A program made the translations under genes and the position numbers. A DNA stretch of 50,237 nt from Methylobacterium oxalidis. Lineage in GTDB: Bacteria; Pseudomonadota; Alphaproteobacteria; Rhizobiales; Beijerinckiaceae. The notes under the pieces were generated by a model. That model did not search any database. It saw only the letters and a list, made by a program, of their open reading frames with translations, and was not told the DNA's origin. The stretch is taken from assembly GCF_007992195.1 (NCBI RefSeq), contig NZ_BJZU01000090.1, forward strand, positions 1 to 50,237, read 5' to 3'. Shown here piece by piece: positions 43,015 through 50,237 of this stretch. Each line of letters begins with the position of its first letter. The first letter of the stretch is position 1.

Positions 43015-43424
43015 CGCGGCCTCGCGCCGGGACAAGGGGCGGGGCGAGGGGCGAGGCAACGAGCGGTACAAGGGGCCGGGCGCCGAATCCGGCGCGGGAT
43101 CCTGACGGCGTCGTCCGGAGCGGGTTCGATCATGTCTGCCTGCAGCGTCCGCGGCCCGCATGCGCGCGGGCCGGATCGTCGATGCCCTTCCGGAGGCGCG
43201 GGAGCGCGCACGGGCGGTCACTCGGAGAACGCGCGACGCGTCCGCCGATCCGAAAGGTGCCGTTGACGGGATGTTGGCGGGTACCATGGGCTTCTGAGGA
43301 TCGTCAACGCATGCAACCGCAGGATCGCAGGCGCCGATCAGACCTCAGCAAGGTTAACCGACGGTAAGGAAACGCGCGAAAATCGCGTGGCCTCGCACCG
43401 GGCCCTCGCGCCGGGCCGGCGGGC
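43015..43424. other. 410-bp region between rnpB and rsmH
   Basis: No gene is supported; in particular no mraZ. It must hold the dcw promoter. The only AT-rich part is 43345-43395. On the minus strand it has CGCGATTTTCGCG followed by GTTT, a possible rnpB terminator, and then GGTTAACC with TTAC six bases before TTAA, an off-spacing CtrA-like arrangement. Confidence 0.45.
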
Positions 43425-43827
<403 letters not shown>

Positions 43828-43834
43828 GGGGCGT

Positions 43835-43863
43835 GCTGTGCGCCCGGACGCGGGCGGGGTCAA
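43835..43863 (-). promoter_or_regulatory. Candidate rnpB promoter
   Basis: On the minus strand TTGACC (43863-43858) is followed after 17 bp by CACAGC (43840-43835), with about 7 bp to the P1-defined 5' end at 43827. The geometry is right and the -35 is good; the -10 is weak. Confidence 0.4.
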
Positions 43864-44036
43864 GCGGCCGGGAGCGGGCCGGCGGGCCCGCGCCGCGCCT
43901 GCCCGCCCGCTGGGCATGCCCGGAATTTCACCGCTCGGTTGTATGACGGGGGCCGCCGCCTTAGCTTCCGGAGCGAGGGCTGCGGGCCTTCGGCCGGCGC
44001 CCCGCCGAACGCGCGACACGCGATGAGGAGGCGAGC

Positions 44037-44213
44037 ATGGGACCGCAGGACACGACCTGGACCCTCGAATCCGTCCAGCAGCTCACCGAGATGGCGCGCG
44101 AGCGCCTGCCGGTCTCGGTGATGAGCCTCAAGCTCAAGCGGCCGATCGAGGCCGTCTCGGCCAAGCTCGCGGAGCTCGGCATCACCCCCGCCGCCGAGAC
44201 AGGCGCCGGCTGA
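44037..44213 (+). CDS. 58-residue HTH/SANT-like small protein
   Basis: ATG44037 has GAGGAGG seven bases upstream. The product contains WTLESVQQLTEMARERLP, VSVMSLKLKRPIEAVSAKLAELGI: a tryptophan-led helix, a turn, then a helix ending in AKLAELGI. That is the Myb/SANT-like pattern seen in small alphaproteobacterial proteins and recalls the N-terminus of GcrA. This suggests DNA or protein binding. The codon use is typical of the genome. It stands alone downstream of the rnpB promoter region and convergent with gloA. Function not known. Confidence 0.65.
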   Translation: MGPQDTTWTLESVQQLTEMARERLPVSVMSLKLKRPIEAVSAKLAELGITPAAETGAG

Positions 44214-44300
44214 GCCCACCGGAGCCCGCGGCAGCGCCCGGCCTCAGAGGCGCGGCGCGCGCGCGCGACGTGCCCGGCTGCGGGAGGCCGGGCGCCGCCG

Positions 44301-44741
44301 CTACCACGTGCCGGTGTTCTCCATCGAGGCCCAGGGCTCCTGCGGGGGCTTGGCCTCGCCCTTCTGCAGGATCTCGATCGAGATGCCGTCGGGCGAGCGC
44401 ACGAAGGCCATGTGCCCGTCCCGCGGCGGCCGGTTGATGGTGACGCCCGCGTCCTTCAGGCGCTGGCAGAGGGCGTAGATGTCGTCGACCCGGTAGGCGA
44501 GATGGCCGAAATTGCGCCCGCCCGTGTATTCCTCCGGATCCCAGTTGTAGGTCAGCTCGACGAGCGGCGACTTCGTCGCCTCCGCCCGCTCGGCATCGCC
44601 CGGCGCGGCGAGGAAGACGAGGGTGAAGCGGCCCTTCTCGTTCTCCACCCGGCGCACCTCCTTCAGGCCGAACGCGTCGACGTAGAAGGCGAGCGCGCGG
44701 TCGAGATCCGCCACGCGGACCATCGTGTGCAGGTATTCCAT
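44301..44741 (-). CDS. gloA: Lactoylglutathione lyase (glyoxalase I)
   Basis: The 146-residue vicinal-oxygen-chelate protein starts MEYLHTMVRVADLDRALAFYVDAFGL. It has the metal ligands His5, the Glu in VELTYNW, the His in GHLAYRVDD and the Glu in SIEILQ. It converts the methylglyoxal-glutathione hemithioacetal to S-lactoylglutathione. This length and the ENxxGRFTLVFL-type segment match the bacterial GloA class. MEYLH is the standard family start. Divergent from pepN. Confidence 0.94.
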   Translation of the reverse strand: MEYLHTMVRVADLDRALAFYVDAFGLKEVRRVENEKGRFTLVFLAAPGDAERAEATKSPLVELTYNWDPEEYTGGRNFGHLAYRVDDIYALCQRLKDAGVTINRPPRDGHMAFVRSPDGISIEILQKGEAKPPQEPWASMENTGTW

Positions 44742-44906
44742 CTGAGCTCTCCCGGCTGACCGGGCCCTATCTGGCCCTCCGGCCGGGCGGGTCAACGCCG
44801 GCGCCCGCCTCGCGGCACGCGCCGCGTCACGCCTCTGGCCCCGGCGTTGCGTCGCGGGGCTGAGCCGTGAGAAAGCGGGGCCCCTGCCCCGGCTGCCGGA
44901 GGATCC

Positions 44907-47588
44907 ATGCGCACCGAGACGCCCCAGACGATCCGGCTGGAGGATTACCGGCCGAGCGACCACCTGATCGACCGGGTCGATCTCGACATCCGCCTCGCGC
45001 CCCACGACACCCGCGTCTCGGCGACCCTCGCGGTGCGGCCGAACCCGGCGGGCGTGCCGGGCGCGCCCCTCGTCCTCGACGGGGACGAGCTGACCCTCCT
45101 CGGCCTCGCCCTCGACGGGCAGGCGCTGCCCGCGGACGCCTTCGCGGCCTCGCCGGGCGGCCTGACCCTGCACGCGCCGCCGCAGCGGCCCTTCACGCTC
45201 ACGGTCGAGACGCAGATCGACCCGACCGCCAACACCAAGCTGATGGGCCTCTACCGCTCGGGCGGCGTCTACTGCACCCAGTGCGAGGCGGACGGGTTCC
45301 GGCGCATCACCTACTTCCTCGACCGGCCGGACGTGCTCTCCGTCTACACGACCCGCATCGAGGCCGACCGGGAGGAGGCGCCGGTGCTGCTCGGCAACGG
45401 CGACCCGGGCGAGGCGGGCGCGGTGCCGGGCACAGGCCGCCACTTCGCCGTCTGGCACGATCCGCACCCCAAGCCCGCCTACCTGTTCGCGCTCGTCGGC
45501 GGCCGGCTCGACCGGGTCTCGGCCCCCTTCACGACGATGGAGGGCCGCGCGGTGACGGTGGCCGTCTACGTCGAGCCCGGCAAGGGCCCGCGCGCCGACT
45601 ACGCCCTCGACGCCGTGCTGCGCTCGATGCGCTGGGACGAGGCGGCGTTCGGGCGCCCCTACGACCTCGCCGTGTTCAACGTCGTCGCCGTCTCGGACTT
45701 CAACATGGGGGCGATGGAGAACAAGGGCCTCAACATCTTCAACGACAAGTACGTGCTCGCCGACCCGGAGACCGCCACCGACACGGACTACGCCAACATC
45801 GAGGCGGTGATCGCCCACGAGTACTTCCACAATTGGTCGGGCAACCGCGTCACCTGCCGGGACTGGTTCCAGCTCTGCCTGAAGGAGGGCCTCACCGTCT
45901 TCCGCGACCAGGAATTCTCCTCCGACATGCGCTCGCGGGCGGTGCACCGGATCGGCGAGGTGCGGACGCTGCGCGCCCGCCAGTTCCCCGAGGATGCGGG
46001 CCCCCTCGCCCACCCGGTGCGGCCCCGGGCCTACGCCGAGATCAACAACTTCTACACGGCGACCGTCTACGAGAAGGGCGCCGAGATCGTCCGGATGATC
46101 CGCACCCTGCTCGGCCCCGCCGCCTTCCGGGCGGGCATGGACCGCTACTTCTCCGAGAACGACGGCCGCGCCGCCACCGTCGAGGACTTCCTCTCGGCTT
46201 TCGCGGCCGAGAGCGGGCGCGACCTCTCGGCCTTCGCCCGCTGGTACGAGCGGCCCGGCACGCCGCGGGTGAGCGCGGCGGGCAGCCACGACGCGCAGAC
46301 GGGCCGCTACACGCTGAGCCTGCGCCAGAGCCTGCCCGGCGGGGACGGGGCGCCCCTCGTGATCCCGGTGGCGCTCGGCCTCGTCGGCGCCGCCGGGCCC
46401 CTCGAAGCCACCTGCGAGCGGGTGCGCGACGGGGTCTTCGTGCTGGAGGCCGCCTCGGACACGATCACCTTCGCGGGCGTGGCCGAGCCGCCGGTGCCCT
46501 CCCTGTTCCGGGGCTTCTCGGCGCCGGTGCGCCTGGAGATGGACCTCGGCGACGCCGAGCGGCTGACCCTGCTGCGGCACGACACCGACCCGTTCAACCG
46601 CTGGCAGGCCGCCCAGAGCGTGGCGATGCGGCTGATCCTCGACCGGGCGACCGCGCGCGCGCAGGAGGCCGAAGGTGCTGAAGGGGCCGAGGGGGCCGAG
46701 GAGGCCGGCCCCGCCGCGGCGGCCTACGCGGCGGCGCTCGGCGCCTTCCTCGACGCGGAGGCGCTGGCCGACCCCGCCTTCGCCGCCCTGGTGCTCGGCC
46801 TGCCCGGCGAGGGGGACGTGGCCAACGAGATGGGGCGCGACGTCGACCCGGACGCGATCCACCGCGCCCGCCAGGCCCTGCGGCGGCATCTCGGGCGGAG
46901 CCTGCGCGGGCGCCTCGACCCCTTGCGCGCGGCGCTGGCGCCGGCGGCCGGCGCGCCGTTCAGCCCGGACGCGGCCTCGGCCGGCCGCCGGGCCCTGGCC
47001 AACGCCGCCCTCGACCTCCTCGGCATCGCCGACCCCGAGGCCGGGACACAGGCAGCCGAGGCGCAGCTCGCCGCCGCCACCAACATGACCGACCGCCTCG
47101 CGGCGCTCTCGGTCCTCGCCCAGATTCCCGGGCCGGCGCGGGAGCGCGCGCTCGAGGCCTTCGGCGAGCGCTACGCGGACGAGCCCCTCGTCCTCGACAA
47201 GTGGTTCGCCCTCCAGGCCACGATCCCCGAGGCCGGCACGCTCGAGCGCATCGCCCGCCTGCGCCGCCACCCCGCCTTCGCCATGACCAACCCGAACCGG
47301 GTCCGGGCGCTCATCGGCAGCTTCGGCCTCGGCAACCCGACCCAGTTCGCGCGGGCCGACGGGGCCGGGTTCGCGCTCCTCGCCGAGACCGTCGAGGCCC
47401 TCGACCGGGTGAATCCGCAGATTGCGGCCAAGCTTCTCACAACCTTCGGTTCGTGGCGGATGCTGGAGCCCGCAAGGTCTTCCAGAGCCGGCGAAATCCT
47501 CTCCCGGATGCAGGCCCGGCCGGGCCTCTCGCGGGACGTCACCGACATCCTGGCGCGAACCCTAGCCGGCTCGTTAACGCATTCTTAA
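44907..47588 (+). CDS. pepN: Aminopeptidase N
   Basis: The 893-residue M1 zinc peptidase has the exopeptidase motif GAMEN (268-272) and the zinc site HEYFH (304-308) with Glu327 in LKEGLTVFRD. An Ig-like domain and a long helical C-terminal domain complete the gammaproteobacterial-type PepN. It removes N-terminal residues from cytoplasmic peptides. GGAGGA lies 3 bp before the ATG. A Glu/Gly/Ala repeat (about 588-600, encoded near 46670-46700) is a low-complexity insert. Its stop codon is part of a CtrA-type box upstream of the kinase gene. Confidence 0.96.
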   Translation: MRTETPQTIRLEDYRPSDHLIDRVDLDIRLAPHDTRVSATLAVRPNPAGVPGAPLVLDGDELTLLGLALDGQALPADAFAASPGGLTLHAPPQRPFTLTVETQIDPTANTKLMGLYRSGGVYCTQCEADGFRRITYFLDRPDVLSVYTTRIEADREEAPVLLGNGDPGEAGAVPGTGRHFAVWHDPHPKPAYLFALVGGRLDRVSAPFTTMEGRAVTVAVYVEPGKGPRADYALDAVLRSMRWDEAAFGRPYDLAVFNVVAVSDFNMGAMENKGLNIFNDKYVLADPETATDTDYANIEAVIAHEYFHNWSGNRVTCRDWFQLCLKEGLTVFRDQEFSSDMRSRAVHRIGEVRTLRARQFPEDAGPLAHPVRPRAYAEINNFYTATVYEKGAEIVRMIRTLLGPAAFRAGMDRYFSENDGRAATVEDFLSAFAAESGRDLSAFARWYERPGTPRVSAAGSHDAQTGRYTLSLRQSLPGGDGAPLVIPVALGLVGAAGPLEATCERVRDGVFVLEAASDTITFAGVAEPPVPSLFRGFSAPVRLEMDLGDAERLTLLRHDTDPFNRWQAAQSVAMRLILDRATARAQEAEGAEGAEGAEEAGPAAAAYAAALGAFLDAEALADPAFAALVLGLPGEGDVANEMGRDVDPDAIHRARQALRRHLGRSLRGRLDPLRAALAPAAGAPFSPDAASAGRRALANAALDLLGIADPEAGTQAAEAQLAAATNMTDRLAALSVLAQIPGPARERALEAFGERYADEPLVLDKWFALQATIPEAGTLERIARLRRHPAFAMTNPNRVRALIGSFGLGNPTQFARADGAGFALLAETVEALDRVNPQIAAKLLTTFGSWRMLEPARSSRAGEILSRMQARPGLSRDVTDILARTLAGSLTHS
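47574..47588. promoter_or_regulatory. CtrA-type box at the pepN stop, upstream of the PleC-like gene
   Basis: TTAACGCATTCTTAA is a perfect TTAA-N7-TTAA match, the second half being the pepN stop. It lies 179 bp before the kinase start. GANTC sites follow at 47603-47607 and 47708-47712, and an AT-rich CATATATCCATGATT stretch at 47697-47711. CtrA binding is inferred from consensus. Confidence 0.65.
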
Positions 47589-47766
47589 GTAAAGGGAATT
47601 CCGAATCGAGCGGGGCCTTGCGGCCGTCCGGACACGAGGGCCCGCTGTCAAGCGAGGCCGCGAGAAAGCCGTGGACAAGTCGCCCGCCCGGATGATCATA
47701 TATCCATGATTCGGGGCGAGCGTTCCTTCCGCTCCGGGACATCACCGAAAGCGACGAGGTTCGGCT

Positions 47767-50139
<2,373 letters not shown>

Positions 50140-50151
50140 GGCCGGCGCCCA

Positions 50152-50171
50152 CCTCTCCCGTCCGGGAGAGG
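50152..50171 (+). terminator. Hairpin after the kinase gene
   Basis: CCTCTCCC-GTCC-GGGAGAGG forms eight perfect pairs with a four-base loop 12 bp after the stop. A T-run (TTTTTT) comes only 15 bp later. The left arm is repeated at 50229-50237, where the window ends, so this may be a dispersed palindromic repeat as well as a terminator. Confidence 0.5.
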
Positions 50172-50237
50172 GGACCCGCGCCCGATTTTTTCGGATCTGC
50201 ACCAGAGGAGACGGGGGCTGCACCATCACCTCTCCCG

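Noticed and set aside
43348..43362. CtrA box upstream of rsmH
   Set aside because: TTAC and TTAA are six rather than seven bases apart and only one half site is complete, so I do not list it as a site.
44301..47270. Minus-strand frame reading gloA together with an antisense copy of pepN
   Set aside because: Only the last 146 residues are gloA; the rest is the shadow of pepN and no fusion is supported.

Overview
This window is core chromosome from a very GC-rich alphaproteobacterium. The gene set (MinE, GcrA, a PleC-type kinase, a NepR-like protein, a full alphaproteobacterial division/cell-wall cluster, FtsZ ending in LEIPAFLRRQAN, a meso-DAP-type MurE) points to the Hyphomicrobiales, most likely Methylobacterium or a close relative. 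The genus is an inference from style and content, not from a database match. I see no tRNA, CRISPR array, insertion sequence or prophage.

Layout. 1-375: 3' end of minD and minE. 393-4971: a cytochrome P450, a DUF167 protein, an SLC13-type transporter with two RCK_C domains, and a LysR regulator whose 3' end overlaps the transporter gene. 5070-10329: a small secreted protein, a NupC transporter, a three-gene oxidative unit (SDR, HSL-type esterase, Baeyer-Villiger-type monooxygenase) and a 42-residue protein built from a repeated ten-residue helix. 10391-12555: a patatin-like lipoprotein and, divergently, gcrA. 12722-18153: the phosphate unit pstS-pstC-pstA-pstB-phoU-phoB on the minus strand, preceded by three 7-bp Pho-box repeats. 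18511-19006: a small coiled-coil protein and a NepR-like protein.

19216-43014, all on the minus strand, is the dcw cluster and its followers. The transcription order is rsmH-ftsL-ftsI-murE-murF-mraY-murD-ftsW-murG-murC-murB-ddl-ftsQ-ftsA-ftsZ, then lpxC, bamD and recN. Together these make peptidoglycan precursors from UDP-MurNAc to lipid II, build the divisome, and start lipid A and outer-membrane assembly. Two strong hairpins directly after ftsZ close the dcw unit, so lpxC needs its own promoter. No mraZ precedes rsmH. RNase P RNA (43425-43827) lies upstream instead. 44037-50139 holds a 58-residue HTH-like protein, gloA, pepN and a PleC-like sensor kinase.

The strongest theme beyond gene content is a set of candidate cell-cycle control sites. 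In a sequence where TTAA is rare, TTAA-N7-TTAA elements or close variants (CtrA-box-like) lie upstream of lpxC, the PleC-like kinase and the NepR-like gene. TTAA-rich patches with abnormal codon use lie inside ddl upstream of ftsQA, and GANTC (CcrM) sites lie close by. I found no clear new defence or mobile system. The least explained items are the repeat microprotein, the ddl patches, and the conserved-looking hairpins between pstS/pstC, ftsA/ftsZ and murC/murB.
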